Below are positions 38,556 to 47,940 of a DNA stretch of 64,000 nucleotides, piece after piece. The first letter of the stretch is position 1, and the number at the start of each line of letters is the position of its first letter. Origin of the DNA: Paenibacillus sp. MAEPY2 (GTDB lineage: Bacteria > Bacillota > Bacilli > Paenibacillales > Paenibacillaceae); contig NZ_AWUK01000013.1 of the NCBI RefSeq assembly GCF_000499205.1, forward strand, positions 1-64,000, written 5' to 3'. A program made the position numbers and the translations under genes. Under the pieces are notes generated by a model. It did not search any database. It was not told the origin of the DNA and worked only from the letters and a program-made list of their open reading frames with translations.

Positions 38556-39230
38556 CTATATAAAATAATGCGGATATTTTGCTTTCATCTTCTCTTGTTC
38601 CACAACAACAAGTCTGAGATGAGCTTCCATAACCTTAACAGCTCGATCGGTCTCACGTTCCGTGATAAGCCGGTATATTTCTTTGTGTTGTGAAATAATA
38701 ACCTCTGCATCGGAATCTTCAGACAAGCGTAATAAACGAAGGCGATTAAAAGGAATATTAAGCTGCTGCAGCATTTTCCATGTTCTCATTTTTCCTGTGC
38801 CCTGAAACAATATCTGATGAAACTCTTCATCCAGTTCAAAAAGACGATAGAAATTATTCTTCCCTATACATACTTCCTGCATGGCAATATTGGTTTCAAG
38901 TCTGAATCTGAATTCTTCAGGAAAAGCTGCACACGCCAGAGTGACGATTTCCTTCTCCATCTTCTCTCTCATAAATCGGCCTTCTTCAACGTGCTCCAGA
39001 TTAATATGGGAGACAATGGTCCCGCTCTGTGGAATGATATCCAGTAATTCCTCTTCGGCAAGCTTCATGAATGCTTCACGTACTGGCGTTCTGCTTACTT
39101 GCAATTCATCTGCAATTTCCTTCTCGGAAATCTTGGTACCAGGCTCAAGTTCAAGGTGCAGAATTCGTTCCTTTATCAGATTGTATGAATAAGCCCGGGT
39201 TGAACCTCTAATCTTTTGATTAAGTGACAT
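38556..39230 (-). CDS. GntR-family (FCD) transcriptional regulator
   Basis: 224 residues: winged helix at about 10-75 (SEKEIADELQVSRTPVREAFMKL) and a helical FCD effector domain after it. Such regulators bind sugar acids or carboxylates. It is the last gene after the lplB-lplC-lplA transport genes, 105 bp beyond the binding-protein gene, so it may sense the transported sugar or its breakdown product. Its operator is not evident. Confidence 0.9.
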   Translation of the reverse strand: MSLNQKIRGSTRAYSYNLIKERILHLELEPGTKISEKEIADELQVSRTPVREAFMKLAEEELLDIIPQSGTIVSHINLEHVEEGRFMREKMEKEIVTLACAAFPEEFRFRLETNIAMQEVCIGKNNFYRLFELDEEFHQILFQGTGKMRTWKMLQQLNIPFNRLRLLRLSEDSDAEVIISQHKEIYRLITERETDRAVKVMEAHLRLVVVEQEKMKAKYPHYFI

Positions 39231-39335
39231 TCCTTAACCTCTTCCTCTCAGCCGTATTCATCCATCTTAGCACAATTTGCCGCTCCACTAAAATTCCCTC
39301 AGTGAAATTGCAATTGGGCAGACTTCAGTTTACAA

Positions 39336-40967
39336 CTATTGTTGCTTGTTTTCTTTGTACTTCTTGTAGGTGTCATTGGCAAGCTGCATATACTGAGGCA
39401 AGCCTTGGCTCTCCAGCTCTTTTACGAACGCATCAAACTCAGTAAGTTTACGTTCACCCAAAATAAATTTAAGCGTATTTTGATCTGAGAAATCCTTAAG
39501 TGGTGTGCTAAGCAGCGTCACTTGTTCCCGATCGATATCCGAGTAAGGAATGGGCGGCTCAGCAGGAACAACTTCTTTGGTATCTTTCATATCCTGCTGG
39601 AATTTCAGTTCTTCCTCGCTAAACATGGATTGCAATAAATCAGTCGTTCCGCCATAGGCAAACACACCACCGGAGAATCCGTACTCGATGCGCAAGTCCT
39701 TCGTGCCTTTTGGATTCAATCCGTTATAGTTCACATCATCGGCCAACTTCCGAACGCCATCCTGTTTGGTGAAGGTTTCGCCCTCAACACCCCATTTGGC
39801 AAATTCCTGACCTTCATCACTATAGTATAACCAGTCAATAAATTGCAGGATTGCTTTAAAATTTTCGTTATCCTTAACTTTCCCGGAAATCATAACACCG
39901 TTTTCAAGTCTGGAACCCGACATCAGTTGACCCTTTGGACCACCCGGAACCGTAATTTTGGCGATGGAGAAGTTCCCTTCTCCCAACGTTTTGTTCATGT
40001 CGTTGCGATGAAGCACTACTGTTTGCGAGTTACCATTAATAATGAAAGATTTTCCAGAAACAAATTTTTGGATAGCCTGATCATCGTCCTGGGTGAAGCT
40101 TTCTTTATCCAGCAGCCCCTCCGAGACAAGCTTGTTAAAGTAAGTTAACATTTCCTTGTATTCTGGGGTGGTCGATGTGTATACAAATTCATCCTGATCT
40201 TCTTTGTACGTTAAACCGTTTCCAAATCCCCATCCCGCTTTCGTTCCAAAACTGGTAGCAGCAATATTTAATGTACTGTTAAACTGGAAACGATCCGAGA
40301 AAGGAACTGAATCTGGATAAATTTCTTTCAGCTTCTTGGCTGCAGCATACAATTCGTCCCATGTCTTCGGAATGGCAATGTTATTTTTCTCAAAAATATC
40401 CGTTCTCACAATAAGGGTATAATCCGGCCAAACCTCTTCGTGCAGACCTGGAAGTACATAATATTTTCCATCTTCTTGTCGAAGACCCTCAAGCTCATCC
40501 TGAAGTCCCCATTTCTCTACTTTGTCCTTGAAATTGGGCATCAAATCAACGTAGTCACTCACTGGTAAAATCGCACCCGAGGATACAAAAGCAGATTCTT
40601 CACCCGGATAGGTTTTCGGAATAACCAGCGGGGCATCTCCTGAGCTAATCAAAAGGGATCTTTTCTGGGAATAGTCACTCATTGGAACGATAGTAGGCTC
40701 CAGCGTGACTCCGGTTTTTTCCGTGATTTTTTGGAAGAGAAGCCAATCCTTTTTGTACGGGTATGCTGGCTGGTCACTGTAAAGAATAGACAGATTAAAT
40801 GGTTCAGTGGCTTTGAAGGTTTCTCCTACACCATAGGATTCCATGGCTCCCTTGGATTCTGGCTCGACTTTTTCTCCACCAGCTCCGCTGCTACATGCTG
40901 CCAGAACGACACTCATCATTGTTGCCAATACCAACTTGCCTACCAGCTTACGTGGTCTCTGTTTCAT
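39336..40967 (-). CDS. Sugar ABC transporter binding lipoprotein (LplA-like)
   Basis: 543-residue family-1 solute-binding lipoprotein. Lipobox VLAAC with Cys25, preceded by a basic n-region and hydrophobic core; mature protein outside the membrane. The large size and gene order match Lpl/YtcQ-type importers for oligosaccharides such as those from pectin or yeast-mannan. The exact sugar cannot be told. GGGGGAG precedes the ATG. Confidence 0.9.
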   Translation of the reverse strand: MKQRPRKLVGKLVLATMMSVVLAACSSGAGGEKVEPESKGAMESYGVGETFKATEPFNLSILYSDQPAYPYKKDWLLFQKITEKTGVTLEPTIVPMSDYSQKRSLLISSGDAPLVIPKTYPGEESAFVSSGAILPVSDYVDLMPNFKDKVEKWGLQDELEGLRQEDGKYYVLPGLHEEVWPDYTLIVRTDIFEKNNIAIPKTWDELYAAAKKLKEIYPDSVPFSDRFQFNSTLNIAATSFGTKAGWGFGNGLTYKEDQDEFVYTSTTPEYKEMLTYFNKLVSEGLLDKESFTQDDDQAIQKFVSGKSFIINGNSQTVVLHRNDMNKTLGEGNFSIAKITVPGGPKGQLMSGSRLENGVMISGKVKDNENFKAILQFIDWLYYSDEGQEFAKWGVEGETFTKQDGVRKLADDVNYNGLNPKGTKDLRIEYGFSGGVFAYGGTTDLLQSMFSEEELKFQQDMKDTKEVVPAEPPIPYSDIDREQVTLLSTPLKDFSDQNTLKFILGERKLTEFDAFVKELESQGLPQYMQLANDTYKKYKENKQQ

Positions 40968-41036
40968 TCAATTCTCCCCCTGAATGTGGTTTAGATTGGC
41001 CTTGCAATCAAGATGTTGAACTATATTAGGTCAGGA

Positions 41037-41906
41037 TTACTGCTTAACAGATCCCAACATGATACCGGTTACAAAGTACCGTTGAACAAAAGGATAAATC
41101 GTTAAAATAGGCAAAATGGTGAGTACCATGGTGACCGATTTGATATTTGCAGAAATTTGAGTCAGATTATCGGCTGAAGCACCAGCCGAAGCACCACCGG
41201 TTGCACCTGCAATCATGTTGCGCAAGTAGATCGTAACCGGGAACAGTTCCTTTTTGTCGAGATACAGGAAGGCTGGAAACCAGGAGTTCCAGTGTCCCAC
41301 AGCGTAGAACAGAACCATCGTAGCCATGACAGCTTTACTCAGCGGTAGAATGATCCGTAACAAAATGCCATACGTATTCAGACCGTCGATAGCTGCCGCT
41401 TCTTCAAGCTCCTCAGGCATATTTTCGAAAAATGATTTCATAATTAACATGTTATAAATGCTGATTGCGCCAGGCACAACCAATGCCCACATCGTATTAT
41501 TGAAGCCCAGGGAGTTAATCAGGACGTAGTTAGGAATCAGGCCGCCACTGAAAAACATCGTGAAGACCGCGAACATGGTCAAAAACTTTCGTCCCATTAA
41601 TCTCTTCTTGGATAAGGCATAAGCGAAAATGGTCGTCATGAACATGGAAATTAACGTACCTACAACGGTATATATAATTGTATTTTTATAGTTGGTCCAG
41701 AACATGCTGTCTCGAGATATGGTCTTGTAGGTTTCTACATTAAACCCCCTTGGGATAATGCTAACCTTGCCTGAATTGATATAAGCCTCGCTACTGAAGG
41801 ATTGGGCCACGACATTCAAAAACGGATAGAGCGTGATGAACACCACAAGCAGCAAAAAGATGGCGTTGAATACTTTGAATACTTTGTATGATTTTGATTC
41901 CAGCAT
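41037..41906 (-). CDS. Sugar ABC transporter permease (LplC-like)
   Basis: 289 residues with six membrane helices and the permease EAA loop (EELEEAAAIDGLNTYGILLRIILP, split here: EELEEAAAIDG then LRIILPLSK), which docks the ATPase. No ATPase gene is in the cluster, as is common for this subfamily, which uses a shared MsmX-type ATPase encoded elsewhere. Confidence 0.92.
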   Translation of the reverse strand: MLESKSYKVFKVFNAIFLLLVVFITLYPFLNVVAQSFSSEAYINSGKVSIIPRGFNVETYKTISRDSMFWTNYKNTIIYTVVGTLISMFMTTIFAYALSKKRLMGRKFLTMFAVFTMFFSGGLIPNYVLINSLGFNNTMWALVVPGAISIYNMLIMKSFFENMPEELEEAAAIDGLNTYGILLRIILPLSKAVMATMVLFYAVGHWNSWFPAFLYLDKKELFPVTIYLRNMIAGATGGASAGASADNLTQISANIKSVTMVLTILPILTIYPFVQRYFVTGIMLGSVKQ

Positions 41907-41918
41907 ATTGCTCCTCCT

Positions 41919-42881
41919 TTACCACAAGCTTCGTTGTGTCAGTCTGCGTGAAATTGCATTAACCGAGAATACCAGGATCAGTCCAATAATGGATTCGAAC
42001 AAACCAATGGCGGTAGCATAACTGAAATTGCTGGACTGCAAACCTACCCGGTACAGATACGTGGAAATCACGTCAGATGTCTCGTAGATCAGCGGATTGT
42101 AAAGGAGCAAAATTTTCTCAAATCCAACCGCAAGGAAATTTCCCATGTTCAAAATCAGCAATGTAACGATCGTTGGCAAAATGCCCGGTATGGTTATGTG
42201 GATGGTTTGCTTCCATCGGTTCGCACCATCGATCCGTGCTGCCTCATACAAAGAATCATCAATTGTTGTCAATGCAGCCAAATAAAGAATCGCTCCCCAC
42301 CCCATACCTTGCCAAACCTCAGAGGTGATATAAATCGTTCTAAACCATTCCGCTCGCTGCATGAAAGGAATACTGTCTCCGGTGAAAAAAGAAACCATTC
42401 CGTTAATTGAGCCATTGACTGCCGTTAATTGCAGAATCATTCCGGCAACGATAACGATGGACAGGAAGTGCGGAAGATAAGAAGCGGTCTGCACAAACTT
42501 TTTGAAACGTTTGCTTTTTACCTCATTCAGCAGCAATGCAAAAATGATCGGAACTGGGAAGGTGAACAGTAGCGCGAGTCCACCGAGCATAAGTGTGTTT
42601 CCAAATACCTTCCAAAAGGTTGGGTCTTGGATAAACATCTGAAAATACCTGAATCCTACCCACGTCTCCCCGAAAATACTGCCTCCTGGTACAAATCGTC
42701 TAAATGCGATTACATTTCCGAGCATTGGCCCGTATTTGAAAATGATAAGATAGATAATTGGAAGAATTAACAGTGAGTATAATTGCCAATCTTTACGAAG
42801 CAGAGCTGCAGCCGTTCTTAACCTGCTTTCTTTACGTAAAGAAGTCATCGTTAGTGTGGTTTTAGCGGTTTCCGACTCCAT
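41919..42881 (-). CDS. Sugar ABC transporter permease (LplB-like)
   Basis: 320 residues, six membrane helices, EAA loop YEAARIDGANRWKQTIHITIP (split as YEAARIDGANRW and ITIPGILP). First gene of the lplB-lplC-lplA-gntR unit, 12 bp before lplC. Catabolite-repression-like sites lie upstream. Confidence 0.92.
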   Translation of the reverse strand: MESETAKTTLTMTSLRKESRLRTAAALLRKDWQLYSLLILPIIYLIIFKYGPMLGNVIAFRRFVPGGSIFGETWVGFRYFQMFIQDPTFWKVFGNTLMLGGLALLFTFPVPIIFALLLNEVKSKRFKKFVQTASYLPHFLSIVIVAGMILQLTAVNGSINGMVSFFTGDSIPFMQRAEWFRTIYITSEVWQGMGWGAILYLAALTTIDDSLYEAARIDGANRWKQTIHITIPGILPTIVTLLILNMGNFLAVGFEKILLLYNPLIYETSDVISTYLYRVGLQSSNFSYATAIGLFESIIGLILVFSVNAISRRLTQRSLW

Positions 42882-43014
42882 ATGTTATTTCACTCCGATC
42901 CTTAGCTTGATAAACTAAAAGCGTTTTCGATCATTTCTCATCATCTCTTCTTTTCGTAGAAGACAAGTAATCAGATGAACTTCACCCCCACAGCAGAATA
43001 AATTAAAGAGATAA

Positions 43015-43028
43015 TGTAAGCGATATCA
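43015..43028 (-). promoter_or_regulatory. Catabolite-responsive element (cre)
   Basis: TGTAAGCGATATCA matches the CcpA consensus TGWNANCGNTNWCA at every defined position. It lies about 135 bp upstream of lplB, as expected for carbon catabolite control of a sugar importer. Confidence 0.7.
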
Positions 43029-43131
43029 ATTTTGGGAATCCCTAGAGGTATCCCTCGTTTAAGATGCTTACTGTCATTTGGTACTTCATGTTGCCCGTTT
43101 ATTTCCAGAATTAATAGGTTTCCCTCAACTA

Positions 43132-43146
43132 TGTAAAGCGCTTACA
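43132..43146 (-). promoter_or_regulatory. LacI/CcpA-type palindrome (cre-like)
   Basis: TGTAAAGCGCTTACA is a near-perfect palindrome, one base longer than the cre consensus. Its TGTAAGCG half is shared with the site at 43015. A third, weaker site (TAAAAGCGTTTTCG) sits at 42915-42928. The 42882-43343 gap otherwise shows no gene. Confidence 0.55.
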
Positions 43147-43343
43147 ACGAATATAAAATAATAGCGAATAACCCCCGCTTCCACTTCATTCAAGTAAGTC
43201 AACAGATATTCGCTGCTTTCATTCGCATACTAGTCATACTAGTATGTTAGTTATATTCTAAATCAGCAGTTCTATAATTTCAATAACTTTTAGTGAAAAA
43301 TTTTAAATTACGTTAATACGGTATAGTTTTAGCTGTCCCAAAA

Positions 43344-43400
43344 CAAAAAACATTGTGAGGTTTCATGGATGAAGTACATCTCATGAAACCTTACAATGTT
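43344..43400 (-). terminator. Terminator of the HAD hydrolase gene
   Basis: Long minus-strand stem ACATTGT-AGGTTTCATG / CATGAAACCT-ACAATGT, 14-nt loop, followed by TTTTTTG, 25 nt after the stop. Confidence 0.9.
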
Positions 43401-43425
43401 TGGACAGAACACAAAAAGATCCGAT

Positions 43426-44241
43426 TTATGATGCACTAATAGAGAATTCAGCAATAATGCGTTCCAATTCGGATAAATGCTTGATTTCATGGTCAGGCAC
43501 ATACGATTCGGTATTCACTTTATTCTCACGGTTAATCCAAACAGACTGAATGCCTGCAGACAAAGCTCCACGAATATCAGTCGTAAGCTTATCTCCAACC
43601 ATCATGCTCTCCTCAGGCTGTACTCCCAGCTTACTCAATGCGTGCTCGAAAATCGAAGGGTCAGGTTTTCCTTTACCGAACGAACCCGAAATAATAATTT
43701 CGTCAAAAAAAGGAGCTAATTCAGGAACACCATCAAGTTTCTCTTGTTGCAACGCAGGACAGCCGTTGGTTAAAAGCAAAAGCTTGAACTTCCCTTGTAG
43801 ATGACTTAATGTTTCCAGCGTTTCTTCATAGACATGGGGTCTCGATCTCCGCTCTGCCCCAAATTGTGAGGCAAGTCTTTCCGCCAGATCTTCACGATCA
43901 ACACCAAGCTTTAACAAGCCACGACGCCATGACTCTTTACGATATGCAGGTGCAAGCTGCTCAAGCTGGCGAAACTCCGGCTGATCCCCACCCGTGAAGT
44001 TAGCCCAAAGACCTTCAAACGGGTTGATCCCAATCATTTTGGTAAACGAAAAAGTTTCATAGGACTCATATAGATTACGTGCCTCATTACGAACAGCTTC
44101 TTCAAGGTCTTCAGGTTTAACTCCAGTCTCTTGCGCTGCGATCAGGCAAGTCTCATGAAAGGCCTCTCGAACACTGCGCTCATCCCACAGCAAAGTATCA
44201 TCCAGGTCGAACAAAATCGCTTTTAACGCCATTTCGGTCAT
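43426..44241 (-). CDS. HAD-superfamily hydrolase (subfamily IA)
   Basis: 271 residues: motif I FDLDDTLLW, motif II LLTNGCPA, motif III GKGKPDPSIF, motif IV MVGDKLTTDIRG, and a helical cap between I and II. It resembles YfnB/YjjG-type phosphatases, which dephosphorylate nucleotides or phosphoglycolate-like compounds; substrate unassigned. An alternative start three codons in (MALKAILF) is possible because the ribosome binding site is only 3 nt from the first ATG. Confidence 0.88.
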   Translation of the reverse strand: MTEMALKAILFDLDDTLLWDERSVREAFHETCLIAAQETGVKPEDLEEAVRNEARNLYESYETFSFTKMIGINPFEGLWANFTGGDQPEFRQLEQLAPAYRKESWRRGLLKLGVDREDLAERLASQFGAERRSRPHVYEETLETLSHLQGKFKLLLLTNGCPALQQEKLDGVPELAPFFDEIIISGSFGKGKPDPSIFEHALSKLGVQPEESMMVGDKLTTDIRGALSAGIQSVWINRENKVNTESYVPDHEIKHLSELERIIAEFSISAS

Positions 44242-44260
44242 CTTCCCCTTTATGCAATAA

Positions 44261-44773
44261 TTACTTTTTCTCGTAAGTTTCCACGGTGATTTGATGTGCT
44301 TTGGCGAATTTTAGAAGACGTTCAGTAATTGCATCGGTATCATAACGATTGAGTAGCTTGGTAAACACCCATCTCTTACCTCGTGCATTATGCTCAATCA
44401 CAACTGTACCTGGCTCAATTCTGAATTTCACGATATCGTCAACTCCAATTGAACGCTCACGATTGCCCTTTGTCGTCAAAATCCGGTTAGTTCCTATTTT
44501 GACATAAGGACGACGGAGCATGAAGATGACTGCCAAAAATACATACAGCAACATGGTCACCCAGTCCCAGGTGGTCATCGGCGCTTTAACAAGAAACGTA
44601 CTCATAAAGAGGTACAGGAATGCTAGTCCGATCAGAAAAATAGGAAACAGAAGGCTGCGTCCTTTGAATACGTCCTCACCTGGTGTACCGGAAACCGGTT
44701 GACCGCTTTTTTTACGTTGTTGATTCAACTGCTTAGAATTTTTCCGAACCGTTCTCTCGAACGAACGCGACAT
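44261..44773 (-). CDS. Membrane protein with two helices, PH-like tail
   Basis: 170 residues from the ATG at 44773 (AAGGGGG upstream). A basic cytoplasmic N-terminus, two membrane helices (LLFPIFLIGLAFLYLFM and WVTMLLYVFLAVIFML), then a basic beta-rich domain (RILTTKGNRERSIGVDDIV in part) resembling bacterial PH-like domains. I do not recognise a named family. It is transcribed with the HAD gene. Confidence 0.7.
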   Translation of the reverse strand: MSRSFERTVRKNSKQLNQQRKKSGQPVSGTPGEDVFKGRSLLFPIFLIGLAFLYLFMSTFLVKAPMTTWDWVTMLLYVFLAVIFMLRRPYVKIGTNRILTTKGNRERSIGVDDIVKFRIEPGTVVIEHNARGKRWVFTKLLNRYDTDAITERLLKFAKAHQITVETYEKK

Positions 44774-44864
44774 GAGAATCCCCCTTAGATGTTCTTTGTA
44801 TCGGCTTACATAAATGTAAACCAACATTTCCCCCTATAATTTGCAACCTCTAGATAACAGGAAG

Positions 44865-44898
44865 AAACCTAAATATCATATATGATATCATTAGGTTT
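44865..44898 (-). terminator. Hairpin after ynzC
   Basis: AAACCTAA / TTAGGTTT arms with an inner ATATCAT/ATGATAT stem directly after ynzC. The T run is weak (TTTCTT), so terminator strength is uncertain. Confidence 0.5.
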
Positions 44899-44900
44899 CC

Positions 44901-45110
44901 TTAATGTTTGAGTTTGCCTTGGTGGCCTTGATCATTCTCATCATCTACAATTTCAATCGTATCCAGCTGCTGTCTGAAATTGCTTCGAATGTTATTCAAA
45001 TAGATCTCTCTAAGCTTGGCACGTTCAGCGAGCTCTTCCTCTGTCAATCCAGTGGATTTTTGCTTACGGGCCAATTCATTAATACGTGCTACCAGACTAT
45101 CTATATCCAA
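44901..45110 (-). CDS. ynzC: DUF896 protein
   Basis: 69 residues from TTG at 45110, 8 nt after GGAGG. A helical hairpin with the DUF896 signature INELARKQKSTGLTEEELAE. In Bacillus the homologous gene lies in the LexA-regulated yneA-yneB-ynzC operon, and here it follows yneA directly, so SOS control is likely. Biochemical role unknown. Confidence 0.88.
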   Translation of the reverse strand: MDIDSLVARINELARKQKSTGLTEEELAERAKLREIYLNNIRSNFRQQLDTIEIVDDENDQGHQGKLKH

Positions 45111-45206
45111 GCTTGTCCCCTCCAAAAATACAAAGTCTTATTAACTTTGACATGTTAAAGGCAGCTTGTCAAGCTGACACGCATTAGCGCGTGTGAATAT
45201 GCAGTT

Positions 45207-45584
45207 TTATTCTGTGAATTGTGGCAGTATTAAGACTTGCCCCACCTTTATTGAAGTTGACTGAAGTTGATTCACTTTCTTAATTGCTTCTATATATACA
45301 CGTGTATCCATCGTTTCCGGTTTATGATCCAATGATATACTCCACAGCGTATCTCCTTGTGAAACTGCCATCTTTCCTCCAGGCAACAAATCGTTCTCAT
45401 TGCCTGCAAATACTGTTAGCACTGTACTGCAACCAACCAATATAATTAATGATACAATTATAAATTTCAACACCCAGGTTGGGATATTACCTTTTGCAAA
45501 AACCTTTTTAAAATTTCTTATGTTAGTTTCAACCACTTCTGAATGCACCGGTTCGTAAATGCTTTGATAAGTAGAATATCTCAT
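45207..45584 (-). CDS. yneA: SOS cell-division suppressor (LysM protein)
   Basis: 125 residues: cytoplasmic N-terminus, one membrane helix (FIIVSLIILVGCSTVLTVFA, about 41-60), and an outside LysM domain (QGDTLWSISLDHK to VGQVLILPQ). YneA blocks septation during DNA damage in Bacillus. It is divergent from lexA and carries two LexA-type boxes in its promoter region. The N-terminal cytoplasmic part (40 residues) is longer than in B. subtilis YneA. Confidence 0.9.
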   Translation of the reverse strand: MRYSTYQSIYEPVHSEVVETNIRNFKKVFAKGNIPTWVLKFIIVSLIILVGCSTVLTVFAGNENDLLPGGKMAVSQGDTLWSISLDHKPETMDTRVYIEAIKKVNQLQSTSIKVGQVLILPQFTE

Positions 45585-45626
45585 TAAATATCGACCTCCA
45601 AACGTTTGTTCCTATCCGTTGAAATC

Positions 45627-45679
45627 AATATAACACGAACACTTGTTTTGTACAATAACTTTTTTAGAACAATTGTTCG
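45627..45679 (-). promoter_or_regulatory. yneA promoter with two LexA boxes
   Basis: Minus-strand promoter TTGTAC (45650-45655), 17 bp, TATATT (45627-45632). LexA-type box CGAACACTTGTTTT (45636-45649) fills the spacer, and AGAACAATTGTTCG (45666-45679) lies just upstream. Both fit the Gram-positive GAAC-N4-GTTC pattern, the second exactly. Confidence 0.85.
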
Positions 45680-45824
45680 CTTTTTTTATTGAGTTCTATC
45701 ACTCATCTTTCTTCTACTATCTTTCTTCTATAGTATGGCACTATCATTTGCAGTATTTGCTAAGATGCAAAATTAATTTTCATATAAATTCGCAAAAAAA
45801 CATTGATTTTATGGCATTTTATTT

Positions 45825-45864
45825 AGAACTTATGTTTGTACGAACGGAGGTTCTATGTTATAAT
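45825..45864 (+). promoter_or_regulatory. lexA promoter with two LexA boxes
   Basis: TTGTAC (45836-45841), 17 bp, TATAAT (45859-45864). Box AGAACTTATGTTTG (45825-45838) covers the -35 region and CGAACGGAGGTTCT (45841-45854, exact GAAC-N4-GTTC) fills the spacer, giving autorepression of lexA. Confidence 0.85.
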
Positions 45865-45899
45865 TTTCCCAAACGTTACTAAAATGGGGTTGATACGGT

Positions 45900-46526
45900 A
45901 TGTCGAAGATATCCAGCAGGCAACAGGCTATTCTGGAGTTTATACGCAATGAAGTCCGGTTGAAGGGGTATCCTCCTTCCGTACGCGAAATTGGTGAAGC
46001 CGTTGGATTGGCTTCCAGCTCTACAGTACATGGACATCTGGATCGTTTGGAGAAGAAAGGTCTAATTAGACGTGACCCAACCAAACCAAGAGCCATTGAG
46101 CTTCTCAGCCAGGAAGAGTCAGAGCATTCACATCAGTTTGCTCACAGCGTTGCTCGCATTCCTGTCGTGGGTAAAGTTACTGCAGGGGTTCCAATCACAG
46201 CAACAGAAAATATCGAAGATTATTTCCCTCTTCCTACGCATTATGTGGGCGAACAGAAAGTATTTATGCTTTCGGTCGTGGGAGACAGTATGGTTGAAGC
46301 AGGCATTGTTAACGGAGATTATGTTATCGTGCGTCAGCAGCAAACTGCAGATAACGGCGATATCGTAGTAGCCATGACTGAAGACGATGAAGCAACGGTA
46401 AAAACGTTCTACAAAGAGAAAGATCATATTCGTCTTCAACCGGAAAATTCGACTTTTGAACCTTTGCGTTTGAAACACGTTAGCATTCTGGGCAAAGTCA
46501 TTGGGCTTTTCCGTGATATTCATTAA
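45900..46526 (+). CDS. lexA: LexA repressor
   Basis: SOS master repressor, inactivated by RecA-stimulated self-cleavage. 208 residues. Winged helix at 1-70 ([20 protein letters not shown]), cleavage site Ala95-Gly96 (VTAGVP), catalytic Ser130 (VVGDSM) and Lys168. Divergent from yneA-ynzC as in Bacillus. Confidence 0.98.
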   Translation: MSKISSRQQAILEFIRNEVRLKGYPPSVREIGEAVGLASSSTVHGHLDRLEKKGLIRRDPTKPRAIELLSQEESEHSHQFAHSVARIPVVGKVTAGVPITATENIEDYFPLPTHYVGEQKVFMLSVVGDSMVEAGIVNGDYVIVRQQQTADNGDIVVAMTEDDEATVKTFYKEKDHIRLQPENSTFEPLRLKHVSILGKVIGLFRDIH

Positions 46527-46567
46527 TATGTTTTGAAGCAGCTTAGATGTTTCACAATAAGATACTT

Positions 46568-46607
46568 AAAGAGGTTGTCCCGTTGAACGGGACAACCTCT
46601 TTTTTTG
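46568..46607 (+). terminator. Terminator of lexA
   Basis: Perfect stem AAAGAGGTTGTCCCGTT / AACGGGACAACCTCTTT with TTTTTTT, 40 nt after lexA. Confidence 0.92.
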
Positions 46608-46638
46608 CATATTGCTTATATCGTTTTACGTTAGCTTA

Positions 46639-47940
46639 CTATTCGCTGCGTTTAAGAATGCTCTTATGATGAGAAAACACATCAAAGCTCTGTCGACCAT
46701 GGTAGGAACCCATTCCACTTTCTCCTACTCCGCCGAACGGAAGATAATGTGAAGTCATATGAGACAATGTGTCATTAATGCAACCACCACCAAAAGATAC
46801 TTGATTCAGAACCTGATCCTGCAGAGTCTGATCCTTAGTGAAGAGATATAATGCAAGTGGTTTTGGACGGCGAACAATCTCATCTAGCATAGGATTGAGG
46901 TCGTTAAACTTAAATACAGGAAGGATCGGACCAAAGATCTCTTCTTGCATCACAGGGGATTTCCAATCCACTTGTCCCAGTACTGTTGGTTCAATAAGCA
47001 ACTGATCACGTTCAGAACGTCCCCCAATTAGTGCTTTGCCATCTTGGAGTAACACCGATAATCGGTCGAAGTTACGCGCGTTGACAATATGCGGAAAATC
47101 TGCGTTTTGCATCACATCATCTCCGAATTTATCCTGAATCTCTGCATCGATCAATTCCAGTAATTTGTCATGTACATTCTCGTGTACAAGCAGGTAGTCC
47201 GGAGCGACACAAGTTTGCCCTGCATTCAGAAATTTACCGCGAACAATGCGCTGTGCTGCCAGCTTCAAATCTGCATCTTGGTGAACAATGACAGGACTCT
47301 TACCACCTAGTTCCAATGTAACGGGTGTCAAATGCTCAGCAGCAGCCTTCATAACGATGCGGCCAACACCAGTACTGCCTGTAAAGAAAATATAATCAAA
47401 CTTTTCCTTCAACAATGCTGTACTTGTCTCGACTTCCCCTTCCATAACAGCCACGTACTCCTTGGGAAATATCTCATTAACCAAATCATATGTCAGACTT
47501 GATACGGTTGGCGTTAATTCAGACGGTTTAATAATGGCACAGTTACCTGCAGCAATGGCTCCAATTAGAGGACAAAAAGCCAATTGGAACGGATAGTTCC
47601 ATGGTGCAATAATAAGAGCAACTCCATAAGGTTCAGGATAAATCAGGCTTGTGCCATGAGGTATAGCAGAATTTGTAGGCACAGGTTTTGGTGTAGCCCA
47701 TTCCTCCAAGTGTTCCAATGCAAAATCCAGTTCACCCAACACAATGCGAATCTCTGAGCCATAAGCCTCTGTTTCGGATTTATTGAGATCCGCACGAAGC
47801 GCGTCAAGAATACGTTGCTGATACTTCTCAATTCCCTGTCTTAATTGCTGAAGAGCACGAATACGGTACTCAATCGGCTTGGTCTGACCTGTATAAAAAA
47901 ATGTCCGCTGTGCGGCAACGAGTTGTTTCTCTTGTTCCAT
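46639..47940 (-). CDS. Aldehyde dehydrogenase (class 3-like)
   Basis: 433 residues, slightly shorter than most members. NAD(P)-linked oxidation of aldehydes to acids. Motifs: IAPWNYPFQLA, FTGSTGVGR, catalytic glutamate in LELGGKSP, catalytic cysteine in NAGQTCVAPDY, and PFGGVGESGMG near the end. Similar to Bacillus YwdH and fatty-aldehyde dehydrogenases; substrate not determined. The 450-bp gap upstream (47941-48392) holds no gene and ends in the acetyltransferase promoter. Confidence 0.93.
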   Translation of the reverse strand: MEQEKQLVAAQRTFFYTGQTKPIEYRIRALQQLRQGIEKYQQRILDALRADLNKSETEAYGSEIRIVLGELDFALEHLEEWATPKPVPTNSAIPHGTSLIYPEPYGVALIIAPWNYPFQLAFCPLIGAIAAGNCAIIKPSELTPTVSSLTYDLVNEIFPKEYVAVMEGEVETSTALLKEKFDYIFFTGSTGVGRIVMKAAAEHLTPVTLELGGKSPVIVHQDADLKLAAQRIVRGKFLNAGQTCVAPDYLLVHENVHDKLLELIDAEIQDKFGDDVMQNADFPHIVNARNFDRLSVLLQDGKALIGGRSERDQLLIEPTVLGQVDWKSPVMQEEIFGPILPVFKFNDLNPMLDEIVRRPKPLALYLFTKDQTLQDQVLNQVSFGGGCINDTLSHMTSHYLPFGGVGESGMGSYHGRQSFDVFSHHKSILKRSE

